Source: Hydrogenophaga sp. IBVHS1
GTDB lineage: Bacteria > Pseudomonadota > Gammaproteobacteria > Burkholderiales > Burkholderiaceae_C
Direction of reading: 5' to 3'
Assembly: GCF_002127265.1 (NCBI RefSeq)
Contig: NZ_NFUU01000001.1
Span: 2,922,040 to 2,986,039, forward strand
DNA length: 64,000 nt
In this document: positions 42,658 to 51,329 of the stretch, in pieces
Position numbering within the stretch: the stretch's first letter is position 1
Layout of the letters: the number at the start of each line of letters is the position of its first letter
Notes under the pieces: model-generated
Seen by the model: the letters and a program-made list of their open reading frames with translations, nothing else
The model's database searches: none
Told to the model about the DNA's origin: nothing
Translations under genes and position numbers: made by a program

Positions 42658-43818
42658 TTAGGAGAAGGCGTTGATGCCGGTCAGGGCGCGGCCAATGATG
42701 AGTTTCTGGATTTCGGTGGTGCCGTCGGGAATCGGCATCATGCGTGCGTTTCTGAACAACAATTCAACGCCGAAGTCTTTGGTTATGCCGTTGCCGCCGT
42801 GAATCTGCACTGCTTTCGACGTGACATTGACCGCCATCTCGGTCGCGTACCATTTGGCCATGGCGCTTTGCACCTCGCTGCGCACGCCGTGGTCGATCAG
42901 GTTGAAGGCGCGGTAGACCAGCAGACGCGCGGCGTCGAGTTCGGTCGCGGCTTCGGCAAGCATGCCCTGGATCAATTGATGGCCGCCGATGGGCTTGCCA
43001 TGCTGGCGGCGTTCCTTCGAATAGGCCACCGCCTTGTCGAGCGCCGCCTGTGCGATGCCCACCGAGGTAAGACCGACCATAGGACGCGCTTTCTCGAACA
43101 GCACCATGGTGTTCTTCAGGCCGGTGCCGGGGGCTATCATCATGTTGGCGGCCGGCACGCGCGCGCCATCGAAGAACAGCTGAGCGGTCGAGGTGCTGTT
43201 GAGCCCGAGCTTGTCGATGTTGCGGCTTTCGTAGCCGTGTTCGGCGCGGTCCACCAAGATCATCGAGATGGCGCCAGAACCTTCTTGTGAGGTACGCACG
43301 ATGACCATGCAAAAGTCGGAGTAGTGGCCGTTGGATATCCAGGTTTTCTCCCCGGTGACAATGTAGTGGTCGCCATCGCGCTGGGCACGGCAGGTGACTT
43401 CAGCCACGTTGGAGCCGACCCCGGGCTCGCTGATGCCGCTGCAGGCAATGATTTCGGCGCGTACCATGCGTGGCAAATATTTCTCACGCATGGCCACGTT
43501 CGTGCAGACCTCCAGCGAATAGGCGCCGAGCTGCTGAATCAACAGCGAGATTGCCACGTCGCCGGAGATGCGAGCGAGTTGCTCATACATCAGTGCATAG
43601 GTGAGCCAGGGCATGCCCAGACCACCATGTTCCTCGGCAATGATGCCGTTGCCGCCCATGCCGTAGGGCAGCATCTTCTGGAAGATCTCCAGCATCACCT
43701 CTTTTTCAATTAGCTTGTCGGGCTGGTAGCGTTCGACAATCGGACGCAGTTCGGTCTCCAGGAAGCGAGTGAAGCCTTCCACGGCCATGCGCTGTTCTTC
43801 GGTGGGGAGGAAATTCAT
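42658..43818 (-). CDS. Acyl-CoA dehydrogenase with Asp at the catalytic-Glu position
   Basis: 386-residue ACAD. The FAD/substrate region reads CSGISEPGVGSNVAE. At the C-terminus, where medium-chain-type ACADs have YEGTSQIQ, this one has PDGTTEIQ: the catalytic Glu is Asp365, and helix G has Arg-Pro (KARPMVG), so it offers no alternative base. From memory, cyclohexane- and cyclohexene-carboxyl-CoA dehydrogenases use an Asp base, making this a candidate AliB/BadJ-type enzyme. Not proven; an ordinary short-chain ACAD variant is the alternative. Confidence 0.88.
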   Translation of the reverse strand: MNFLPTEEQRMAVEGFTRFLETELRPIVERYQPDKLIEKEVMLEIFQKMLPYGMGGNGIIAEEHGGLGMPWLTYALMYEQLARISGDVAISLLIQQLGAYSLEVCTNVAMREKYLPRMVRAEIIACSGISEPGVGSNVAEVTCRAQRDGDHYIVTGEKTWISNGHYSDFCMVIVRTSQEGSGAISMILVDRAEHGYESRNIDKLGLNSTSTAQLFFDGARVPAANMMIAPGTGLKNTMVLFEKARPMVGLTSVGIAQAALDKAVAYSKERRQHGKPIGGHQLIQGMLAEAATELDAARLLVYRAFNLIDHGVRSEVQSAMAKWYATEMAVNVTSKAVQIHGGNGITKDFGVELLFRNARMMPIPDGTTEIQKLIIGRALTGINAFS

Positions 43819-43849
43819 GGTGCTGGTCTCGGTGTGTTGTCGGTCTCGT

Positions 43850-44617
43850 TCAGCGAGTGCTCATGCGTGCACCGGCATCAATGTGCAAACAGGTCGCATT
43901 GATATAGGGGTTCTCGACGATGGAGCGCACCAGGTGGGCCAGCTCGCTGGCTTGACCCATGCGGCGCGGGAACAGAATCATGCGGTCAACGATGGCCAGT
44001 GCGACCTTCTTTGGCAGGCCCGCGACCATCGGCGTTTCGAACAAGCCCGGCGCAACCGCTACGCAGCGGATGCCCAGATCGGCCAGGTCCCGTGCCACCG
44101 GCAGCGTGAGGCCGATCACCCCGGCCTTGCTGGCGGCGTAGGCCGCCTGTCCCATCTGGCCGTCCTGTGCGGCACCGGACGACAGGTTGATGATGACGCC
44201 GCGCTCATCACCCTCAGGCTCATTGCGCGCCATCGCCACGGCTGCCAGGCGCAGCACGTTGAACGTGCCGGTCAGGTTGACGGCAATCACCTTGTCCCAC
44301 AGTGCCAGGGGAAAGGGTTTTCCATCGGACAAGGTCTTGGCTGCGTCGGGCACGCCAGCGCAGTTGATGCAAATGTGAATGGCGCCAAAACGGGCCAGGG
44401 TTGCGTCGATGCCCGCCTGCACCTGTGACTCACTGGTGACATCCACCTGCTCGAACATGGCGGCAGAACCCAGTTCGTTGGCTGCCTGTACACCACGCTC
44501 GCTGTCGCGGTCGAACAATGACAACCGCGCGCCGCCTTCGGCGAGCGCATCAGCCACCGCGCGTCCCAGGCCTGAAGCACCACCTGTGATAGTGGCCACC
44601 TTGTCGTGAACAATCAT
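43850..44617 (-). CDS. 3-hydroxyacyl-CoA dehydrogenase type II (HSD17B10-like SDR)
   Basis: 255-residue SDR: TGGASGLGRAVADALAEGGA, NCAGV, a catalytic Ser in NLSSGAA and YAASK. The C-terminal AGLFETPM and INATCLHIDAGARM resemble HSD10, which oxidises 3-hydroxy-2-methylbutyryl-CoA. In this operon it would be the third beta-oxidation step, working between crotonase and thiolase, with a preference for 2-methyl-branched substrates plausible. Confidence 0.88.
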   Translation of the reverse strand: MIVHDKVATITGGASGLGRAVADALAEGGARLSLFDRDSERGVQAANELGSAAMFEQVDVTSESQVQAGIDATLARFGAIHICINCAGVPDAAKTLSDGKPFPLALWDKVIAVNLTGTFNVLRLAAVAMARNEPEGDERGVIINLSSGAAQDGQMGQAAYAASKAGVIGLTLPVARDLADLGIRCVAVAPGLFETPMVAGLPKKVALAIVDRMILFPRRMGQASELAHLVRSIVENPYINATCLHIDAGARMSTR

Positions 44618-44626
44618 TTTTGCCCT

Positions 44627-45874
44627 TCAGCGACCGAGAATGGTGATGGCGGCCACGGCTTCTTCAATTCCGAACAGGCCCCCACCGTTTTCTGCAATGG
44701 CAAGGCGGGCCCCTTGCACCTGGCGGGCCCCCGCTTCGCCGCGCAACTGCACGACCAGTTCGTGCAACTGACCCAGCCCGGTGGCGCCGATCGGGTGCCC
44801 CTTGGACTCCAGTCCGCCCGAGGTGTTGATCGGGATGCGTCCGCCAATCGTGGTGTCGCCGCGCTCGGCGAGCGGCCCGCCTTCGCCGAACGCACAGAAG
44901 CCAAGGTTTTCACTCTGCACGATTTCGCCGATGGCGGTGGCATCGTGGACCTCGGCCAGCGAAATGTCTTGCGGGCCAACGCCTGCGAGTTCGTAGGCTT
45001 GTTTGGCAGCCTTGACGGTGATGTGTTGATCCAGGTCTTCAGGGCGGCGGGTGCTGCCGGTGGCAATGACCGATGCCAACACCTTGATGGCGCGCCCACG
45101 CTTTGCCAGGCGCGCCAGTGCTGCTTCGGAACACACGACGACTGCGGCAGCCCCGTCGCTGATGGGTGCGCACATCGGCAGCGTCAATGGGTAGGCGATG
45201 GGGGGCGCGGCCAGTACCTCGTCAATGGTGTATGCATTGCGGTATTGCGCCAGCGGGTTGTGCACCGAATGGCCATGATTCTTGGCCGACACGGCGGCAA
45301 TTTGTCGCTGCGTGGTGCCGAACTCGCGCATGTGAAAGCGACCAAAGGCGGCGTAAATGTCCATGAACAGGCTGTAGGGCGCCTTGGACATGGACCCTTC
45401 CGGCGGCTCAATACCGTGCCCCATTTGCAGCAGCCTGCGTTTGTTCTCCTCGACCGTGGCCACGTCCCAGGCGCCGTCGAAGACGCTGAACATTTTGGCT
45501 TTGTCGGCGCAAAACATTTTCTCGGCACCAATGGCCAGCGCGATCTCGCCTGCCCCCGAGCGCACGTACTGCACCGCCAGGTTGAAAGCCGAGCTGGCAC
45601 TGGCGCAGGCGTTCTCAATGTTGAAGATCGGGATGGACTCGAAGCCCATCGAACGCAACACAATCTGGCCACGGATCATGGTCTGGCCTTCGAGCGCGCC
45701 CTGGGTTGCGTTAGAAAAGTATGCCGACTGGATGTCGCTGATGGACAGTCCGGCATCGGCCAGCGCGGCATTCACAGCAGCGGCGGTCAGTTGCTTGATA
45801 TCGCGGTCAATAAACTTGCCGGTCGGCGTCATGCCGACGCCGACTACGTAGACGGCGGCTTGCGGGCTGGTCAT
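44627..45874 (-). CDS. Thiolase (acetyl-CoA acyltransferase, SCPx-like)
   Basis: 415 residues. The nucleophilic Cys is present at Cys90 (NIENACASASSA), and the C-terminal block INTSGGLESKGHPIGATG and late LAIAENGGGL fit a catalytic thiolase of the lipid-transfer-protein class. It would cleave the 3-ketoacyl-CoA to a shortened acyl-CoA and acetyl- or propionyl-CoA. Nine nt before the SDR gene. Confidence 0.92.
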   Translation of the reverse strand: MTSPQAAVYVVGVGMTPTGKFIDRDIKQLTAAAVNAALADAGLSISDIQSAYFSNATQGALEGQTMIRGQIVLRSMGFESIPIFNIENACASASSAFNLAVQYVRSGAGEIALAIGAEKMFCADKAKMFSVFDGAWDVATVEENKRRLLQMGHGIEPPEGSMSKAPYSLFMDIYAAFGRFHMREFGTTQRQIAAVSAKNHGHSVHNPLAQYRNAYTIDEVLAAPPIAYPLTLPMCAPISDGAAAVVVCSEAALARLAKRGRAIKVLASVIATGSTRRPEDLDQHITVKAAKQAYELAGVGPQDISLAEVHDATAIGEIVQSENLGFCAFGEGGPLAERGDTTIGGRIPINTSGGLESKGHPIGATGLGQLHELVVQLRGEAGARQVQGARLAIAENGGGLFGIEEAVAAITILGR

Positions 45875-45906
45875 GGAAATGCGTCCATTAGAACAAGTGG
45901 GTGAAA

Positions 45907-46752
45907 TCAGTAGCCCTTGAAATCGGGCGTGCGCTTGTCGACGAAAGCCGCGAGGCCCTCTTGTATGTCGTGCGAATGGCGGTGCGCGTCGAGCACCAGT
46001 CGCTCCAGCCGCAGCGCCGAAGCCTGTGGCTGCTCCAGCCCGTCGGCCACGGCCTGTTTCATGCGGCGCAGCACCAGCGGGCTTTTACTGGCGATGCGCA
46101 AGGCGAATTTTTCGACCTCGGACACCAGCTCGGCATCCGGCACAACACGGTTCACCAGGCCCAGCGGAACCAGTTCGCGTGCGGGCATGGTGTCGCCGGT
46201 GAACAGCAGGTATTTGGCGGCGGTGGGGCCGATGCGCCGTGGCAGGATCGCCGCGCCGCCCGCGCCCGGAAACACGCCGAAGTTGGCATGTGCGTCGCCG
46301 ATGCGGGCACTTTCGGCGGCGATGATGAGGTCGCAGGCCATGGCCAGCTCCAGTCCGCCAGCCATCGTCAGACCGTTCAGCGCGGCGATGGTGGGTTTGG
46401 GGCACATGCGCAGCCGATCCATCATGCCGCCGACGAGATCGAGAAACTCGCCCATCGGGTCGCTCGGGCCGGGGCCGCCAGCGCTGCTCTCGAACACGCC
46501 TTTGAGGTCGGCGCCGGCGCAGAAGGCACGGCCCGCACCGGTCAGCACGATGACGCGGATGGTCGGGTCACGCTCGCAATGCGCGGTCGCATCGCGCAAT
46601 TCGGCGCACATTGTCTCCGACAGCGCATTCATCGCATCGGGCCGATTCAGCGTGATCCACGCCACGGCACCACGTTGCTCAAAGCGGATGGTCAACGAGG
46701 GTTGCATCTTCAAGGCCTGCTTGTTTGTGTGGTGGTCAGCTGCGCTTGCCAT
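45907..46752 (-). CDS. Enoyl-CoA hydratase/isomerase family protein
   Basis: 281 residues, or 266 if the internal ATG (MQPSLTIRF, at 46707) is the true start; neither has a good ribosome site. Crotonase signatures FCAGADLKG and LNGLTMAGGLELAMACDL. The usual Glu pair is not evident (AHANFGVFPGAGGAAILP and AAKYLLFTG), so the reaction may differ from standard hydration. Located between an ACAD and a thiolase gene. Confidence 0.87.
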   Translation of the reverse strand: MASAADHHTNKQALKMQPSLTIRFEQRGAVAWITLNRPDAMNALSETMCAELRDATAHCERDPTIRVIVLTGAGRAFCAGADLKGVFESSAGGPGPSDPMGEFLDLVGGMMDRLRMCPKPTIAALNGLTMAGGLELAMACDLIIAAESARIGDAHANFGVFPGAGGAAILPRRIGPTAAKYLLFTGDTMPARELVPLGLVNRVVPDAELVSEVEKFALRIASKSPLVLRRMKQAVADGLEQPQASALRLERLVLDAHRHSHDIQEGLAAFVDKRTPDFKGY

Positions 46753-46765
46753 GCGGGTCTGGGAA

Positions 46766-47944
46766 TCAACCGCGCAGCAGCTCTTCGGCGATGATCATCT
46801 TGCGCACCTCGGATGTGCCTGCACCGATCTCGAGGATCTTGATGCAACGGAACAGCCGGTTGATTTCGGACTCCCAGATGTAGCCGCTACCGCCATGCAC
46901 TTGCACGGCCTTGTTGAGCACCCGGTTGCAGGCTTCGCCAGCGTAGAGGATGGACGCTGCGGTGAGCTTGTGCACATCGCCGCGGCCTCCGCCGCCCACC
47001 TCCAGATCATTGACCTCGGCCAGGGTGCGCCAGACCAGGGTTTTCATGGCTTCGATCTCGGTGTACATCTCGGCCAGCATGGCCTGCACCATCTGGAAGC
47101 TGCCGATGGGCTTGCCGAACTGCACGCGCGTCCTGGCGTACTCGACGCTCAATTCGAGTGCACGTTCGCAGATGCCCACGCATAAGCCAGCCACCAGCGC
47201 GCGCTCCAGATCGAGCCCGCTCATGACGATTTTGACGCCTTCGTTTTCCTTGCCCACCAGGTTGGCTGCCGGCACGCGGCAGTTGTCGAACACCAGCTCG
47301 CCAGTCTGGCTGCCGCGAAAACCCATCTTGATGAGTTTTTGAGCCACCTTGAAGCCGGGGAAATTCTTCTCGACGATGAAGGCTGAAATGCCCTTGGCAC
47401 CTAACTCTGGCGCGGTCTTGGCGTAAACCAACAGCACATCGGCCACCGGGCCGTTGGTGATGTAGATCTTGGTGCCGTTGAGGATGTAATGATCGCCCTC
47501 GCGGCGCGCGCTGGTGCGCATGGCGCCCAGCGCATCCGAGCCGGCGCCGGGTTCGGTCAGGCCGAGCGCGCCGATTTTTGTGCCGTTGCACAGATCGGGC
47601 AGGTATTGGCGGCGCTGCGCCTCGTTGGCGTTGCGGAAGATGTTGTTAACGCACAGGTTGTCGTGCGCCGCCCAGGACAAGGCGATGGCGGGGTTCCAGC
47701 GTGCAAAGGCTTGGCAGATCAGGCCCGAGCTGAACAGGTCCATACCCGCGCCGCCATGCTCGGCAGGCACGGTGGCCCCCATGAAGCCAGCCGCGCCAAT
47801 TTTCTGGAAGATATCCGACGGCCACCACTCCTCGTCGTCCATGCGGCGGGCGAGTGGTACGAATTCCTTGCGCGCGAACTTGTCGGCGGCTTCGAGTACG
47901 GCGCGGTCGTCGGCGGAGAGAGCAAAACTGCGAGTGGCGGCCAT
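46766..47944 (-). CDS. Isovaleryl-CoA dehydrogenase-like acyl-CoA dehydrogenase
   Basis: 392 residues. It has the isovaleryl-CoA dehydrogenase hallmarks: the base at helix G (SGLDLERAL, Glu247) and the C-terminal EIGAGTSEVRKMIIAEE in place of YEGTSEIQ. ALGLTEPGAGSDALGAM and LNGTKIYITNGPVADV are the FAD regions. It would oxidise a branched short- to medium-chain acyl-CoA. First gene of the 12-gene minus operon, about 85 nt after a good promoter. Confidence 0.93.
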   Translation of the reverse strand: MAATRSFALSADDRAVLEAADKFARKEFVPLARRMDDEEWWPSDIFQKIGAAGFMGATVPAEHGGAGMDLFSSGLICQAFARWNPAIALSWAAHDNLCVNNIFRNANEAQRRQYLPDLCNGTKIGALGLTEPGAGSDALGAMRTSARREGDHYILNGTKIYITNGPVADVLLVYAKTAPELGAKGISAFIVEKNFPGFKVAQKLIKMGFRGSQTGELVFDNCRVPAANLVGKENEGVKIVMSGLDLERALVAGLCVGICERALELSVEYARTRVQFGKPIGSFQMVQAMLAEMYTEIEAMKTLVWRTLAEVNDLEVGGGGRGDVHKLTAASILYAGEACNRVLNKAVQVHGGSGYIWESEINRLFRCIKILEIGAGTSEVRKMIIAEELLRG

Positions 47945-48028
47945 ATAGGGATGCCTATCAATGCGTGGGTTGGGTCAACGGGCCGCGGCGCGCACCAAAG
48001 CTGCGCGGACAAGATCTCTTTGGGCTTA

Positions 48029-48043
48029 CCCAATTTAATTGGG
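48029..48043. promoter_or_regulatory. 15-bp palindromic operator in the divergent control region
   Basis: CCCAATTTAATTGGG is a perfect inverted repeat (CCCAATT/AATTGGG around one T). It covers the -10 of the minus-strand promoter and lies just upstream of the -35 of the plus-strand promoter, so one regulator could control both directions. It differs from the CTAACTANNGTTAG sites, so a second regulator, encoded elsewhere, is implied. Confidence 0.75.
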
Positions 48044-48060
48044 CATTGCAAAACTGTCAA
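48032..48060 (-). promoter_or_regulatory. Sigma70 promoter of the minus-strand operon
   Basis: On the minus strand a consensus TTGACA (48055-48060) is separated by 17 nt from TAAATT (48032-48037, four of six matches). The first gene of the 12-gene operon starts about 85 nt downstream. The palindrome overlaps the -10. Confidence 0.7.
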
Positions 48061-48074
48061 GCGTTAGGTATGAT
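48046..48074 (+). promoter_or_regulatory. Divergent sigma70 promoter toward 49158
   Basis: On the plus strand TTGCAA (48046-48051) and TATGAT (48069-48074, five of six matches) are 17 nt apart, interleaved with the minus-strand promoter. It would transcribe the broken ligase and possibly the operon starting at 49158. Confidence 0.6.
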
Positions 48075-48269
48075 TCATCGCTGACATTCATTTGTTGTGC
48101 CAGAACTGGAGGCGGCGTAAGCGGAGGACGGAATTGGTGCGTATTCATTGACGGTAGCCGTCCGTGACGCATTCACCCGTGAGACCTATCGGGTCGTGCC
48201 GCTCGCGGCGAGACCATTCATCAGCGTCAAACGAGCTTCAACCTAACGAGACAGCCTTGACCCATGTAC

Positions 48270-49100
48270 TCGAGATGAACCTGCTGCGCCGCCAGAACGT
48301 GAGCGACAACCTTCGCCGCGCGGCGAAGGCCGCTGGCCCCAACTTCGGCGCGTCGGATCTTCGCTGCGCGACCAAGCTGGGCACTTGGGCCTCGACGATC
48401 CCCAAGTCAATGATCGATGGATGGAAGCAGGCGGCGCCGTCGTCGCGCTTCTTTTCGGTGCAGGGGTTCAGCGAATTGACAGCCTCTTTGTTGACCGGTG
48501 GCTGCGTGGACGGTTGGGAGCAGATGCCCGACCAGGACGGCCGCTGGGTGGGCTGCGTCGCCTCGGTGGCCGCCGACGTGCGTCTGGTCAACGATGAAGG
48601 CAAGGACGTAGCCGACGGTGAATCGGGCGAGCAGATCGTGCGCGGCCCGGTCATCATGAATGGCTACTACAAGAACGACGAGGCCAACCGCCGTGTGTGC
48701 CGCGACGGCTGGTTCCATACCGGCGACATCCTGTTCCGCGACGCGGCCGGCAACTACTTCTTCGCCGACCGCAAGAAGGACATGGATCAAGACCGGCAGA
48801 GAGAACGTTTATTGCCGGGAGGTCGAAAGCGTCCTGGGCGCCCACGCAGGCGCGATGCCGTGCGCCGAGTTCGGGCTGCCCAACGAGCACTGGGGCGAGG
48901 CCGTGACGGCCACCGTCATCGCCAGGCCAGGAACCATGGTGACCGAGGCCGAACTGATCGAGTTCTGTCGTGGCCGCCTGCCCGGCTTCAAGGCGCCGAA
49001 GCGGATCCACTTTCGCAGCTCGCTGCCGATCAGCGTGGCCAACAAGATCCTCAAGCGGGGTCTCAAGACCGAGTACGCCGATGAGGCCAAGGGCGGTTGA
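48270..49100 (+). pseudogene. AMP-dependent acyl-CoA ligase, N-terminal half lost and frameshifted
   Basis: Recognisable ligase from about GASDLRCATKLGTWA through FSELTAS, NGYYKNDEANRR and WFHTGDILFRDAAGNYFFADRKKDM, then a shift at 48784-48785 where one extra G in ATGGATC breaks the frame. Reading without it gives MIKTGRENVYCREVESVLG and continues to GFKAPKRIHF and a stop at 49098. The first 250 or so residues with the P-loop are missing. It precedes the SCPx-type operon and may once have been its activating enzyme. Confidence 0.82.
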
Positions 49101-49157
49101 GGCCGATGGCCTCTCAGTGTCGGCGTCCGAAATATTTCAACCCAAGGAGTTAGTGCG

Positions 49158-50342
49158 ATGAACCAGAAAGTCGTTGTTGCCGGTGTCGGGATGGTCCCGT
49201 TCACCAAACCGGGCGCCAGTGAACCCTATCACGTGATGGGAGAGAGGGCAGTGCGCCAGGCCCTTGCCGATGCGCGCGTTGAGTACGCCATGATCCAGCA
49301 AGCCTATGTCGGCTATGTATATGGCGATTCCACCTGCGGCCAGCGGGCGCTCTACCCCGTGGGCATGAGCGGCATCCCCATCGTCAACGTCAACAACAAC
49401 TGCTCCACCGGTTCGACGGCTCTGTTTCTGGCGCGCCAGGCAGTCGAAAGTGGTGCCGTCGAGTGTGTTCTGGCCCTGGGCTTCGAGCAGATGGCCGCAG
49501 GTGCCATCAAGGCCCAGTTCGAGGACAGGCCGACGCCGTTCGAGGAGTTTGACCGGGCCACCGCCGAACTCGTCGGGCGCCCGGAAATTCCGTTGGCTAT
49601 CCGTTACTTCGGCGGTGCCGGCAAGGCGCACATGGACAAGTACGGCACCAAACTGGAGACCTTTGCCAGCATTCGCGCCAAGGCCAGCCGTCATGCTGCG
49701 AACAACCCTCTGGCGCTGTTGCGCAAGGAGATCTCGGTCGACGACGTGATGAACGCACCTGTGCTGTGGGAGGGCGTGATGACCCGCCTGATGGCTTGCC
49801 CACCGACCTGCGGCGCCGCTGCTGCGGTGATCTGCTCCGAAGCCTTCGCCAAGAAGCACGGGCTCGACACTCGCGTTTCCATTGTCGCCCAGGCGATGGC
49901 AACCGATCTTCCCAGTACCTTCGAGTCGCACGACATGATGCGCGTGGTCGGCTTCGATATGGCGCGCGATGCGGCGCAAAAGGTCTATCAGCAAGCCGGC
50001 ATCGGCCCGCAGGACGTGAACGTGGTTGAGCTGCACGACTGCTTTGCACAGAACGAGTTGATCACCTATGAGGCGCTGGGCCTGTGCCCGCCCGGCGGTG
50101 CGGAAAAGTTTGTGCTGGACGGCGACAACACCTATGGCGGCAAGGTTGTGACCAACCCGTCGGGCGGCCTGTTGTCGAAAGGGCACCCTCTGGGCGCCAC
50201 CGGCCTGGCGCAATGTTATGAGCTGACTCACCAACTGCGCGGCACGGCGGACAAACGCCAAGTTCAAGGCGCACGTGTGGCCTTGCAGCACAACCTCGGG
50301 CTGGGCGGCGCTTGTGTTGTCACGCTTTACCAGGCCGCCTGA
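49158..50342 (+). CDS. Thiolase, SCPx/lipid-transfer-protein type
   Basis: 394 residues, full length. Nucleophile Cys82 in NNNCSTGSTALFLA; C-terminal NPSGGLLSKGHPLGATGLAQ. Unlike the protein at 2-958 the Cys is intact. In SCPx-like proteins this cleaves 3-keto-2-methyl or steroid side-chain CoA esters. AAGGAG precedes the ATG. It heads the operon with the split MaoC and paired ACAD genes. Confidence 0.93.
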   Translation: MNQKVVVAGVGMVPFTKPGASEPYHVMGERAVRQALADARVEYAMIQQAYVGYVYGDSTCGQRALYPVGMSGIPIVNVNNNCSTGSTALFLARQAVESGAVECVLALGFEQMAAGAIKAQFEDRPTPFEEFDRATAELVGRPEIPLAIRYFGGAGKAHMDKYGTKLETFASIRAKASRHAANNPLALLRKEISVDDVMNAPVLWEGVMTRLMACPPTCGAAAAVICSEAFAKKHGLDTRVSIVAQAMATDLPSTFESHDMMRVVGFDMARDAAQKVYQQAGIGPQDVNVVELHDCFAQNELITYEALGLCPPGGAEKFVLDGDNTYGGKVVTNPSGGLLSKGHPLGATGLAQCYELTHQLRGTADKRQVQGARVALQHNLGLGGACVVTLYQAA

Positions 50343-50375
50343 GCACAGGCGCAGAAGACCAGGATCTGGAGTCCC

Positions 50376-50819
50376 ATGATTGACAAGCAATTCATCGGCT
50401 ACGAGGTGCCGCCCACGCTGTGGGATGTGGAGAAGGGCCGCATCCGCTTTTTCGCCCAGGTGATCGGTGCCACCGACCCGATCTACTTCGACACGACTGC
50501 CGCCAAGGCCGCTGGCTACCGCGACGTCGTGGCGCCACCGACTTTCATCTTTGGCGCCGAGAGCGATTCGGGGGTGTTGATGACGTTGCTCGACACGCTC
50601 AAGATCGATCTGCGGGAGGTCTTGCACGGTGAGCAGCGCTTCGACTACCACGCCCCGGTGTGCGCTGGCGACACGCTGCGTTTTCAGACCCGGGTCGCCG
50701 ACATCTACGACAAGAAGGGCGGCGCGCTCGAGTTTGTCGTCAACGACACGAAGGTCACCAATCAACTTGGCGAGCATGTCTCCGACATGCACTCAGTGAT
50801 CGTCGTGCGCCACGCCTGA
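50376..50819 (+). CDS. MaoC-like hotdog, non-catalytic (HadA-like) subunit
   Basis: 147 residues, FAS1-type MaoC N-terminal hotdog. The region AQVIGATDPIYFD replaces the hydratase motif, with GYRDVVAPPTFIF after it, as in HadA/ChsH2-type partner subunits that shape the acyl tunnel. It lies 10 nt before a catalytic MaoC gene, so the two probably form a heteromer equivalent to the two halves of the protein at 1921. Confidence 0.85.
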   Translation: MIDKQFIGYEVPPTLWDVEKGRIRFFAQVIGATDPIYFDTTAAKAAGYRDVVAPPTFIFGAESDSGVLMTLLDTLKIDLREVLHGEQRFDYHAPVCAGDTLRFQTRVADIYDKKGGALEFVVNDTKVTNQLGEHVSDMHSVIVVRHA

Positions 50820-50829
50820 AGGAATATTC

Positions 50830-51246
50830 ATGAACGCTCAAGTAAAAATCATGGATGTCGGTGCCGACATGCCCGTGCTGGAATTGCCGCCGATCAGCCG
50901 CACCACCCTGGCACTGTTCGCCGGTGCGTCGGGCGACCACAACCCGATCCACATCGACATCGACTTCGCCCACGGTGCGGGGATGAAGGATGTGTTCGCG
51001 CACGGCATGCTGTCGATGGCCTACCTCGGGCGCGCGCTCACCGAATGGGTGCCGCAGCGCCAGATCCTCAGCTATGGCGTGCGCTTCGCGGCCCTGACCC
51101 ATCTCGGCGACCGCGTGCGCTGCACCGGCAAGGTGCTTGAACAGATTGAGCATGCAGGCCGACCCTGCGTGCGCGTTCAAATCAGCGCTACGAAAGCGAC
51201 AGGCGAAATCACGCTGTCCGGCGAGGCGCTGGTTGCCCTGAACTGA
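50830..51246 (+). CDS. MaoC-like hotdog, catalytic (HadB-like) subunit
   Basis: 138 residues. The hydratase-2 motif is intact: SGDHNPIHIDIDFA, followed by FAHGMLSMAYLGR. It would supply the Asp/His pair for (R)-specific hydration, together with the protein encoded just upstream. Followed by a pyrimidine-rich leader and an SDR gene. Confidence 0.87.
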   Translation: MNAQVKIMDVGADMPVLELPPISRTTLALFAGASGDHNPIHIDIDFAHGAGMKDVFAHGMLSMAYLGRALTEWVPQRQILSYGVRFAALTHLGDRVRCTGKVLEQIEHAGRPCVRVQISATKATGEITLSGEALVALN

Positions 51247-51290
51247 GAGGCTGAGACCGCCGTTTGGCAGCCCGGCTCCTTATTCTTTTC

Positions 51291-51308
51291 CCTTTCATTT
51301 CCTTTTCA
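51291..51308. repeat. Pyrimidine-rich leader motif, copy 2
   Basis: CCTTTCATTT followed by CCTTTTCA, matching the motif at 2789-2807. It again follows a MaoC gene and precedes a gene with an AAGGA ribosome site. Confidence 0.35.
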
Positions 51309-51329
51309 TCAAAAACAAGGACACACATC

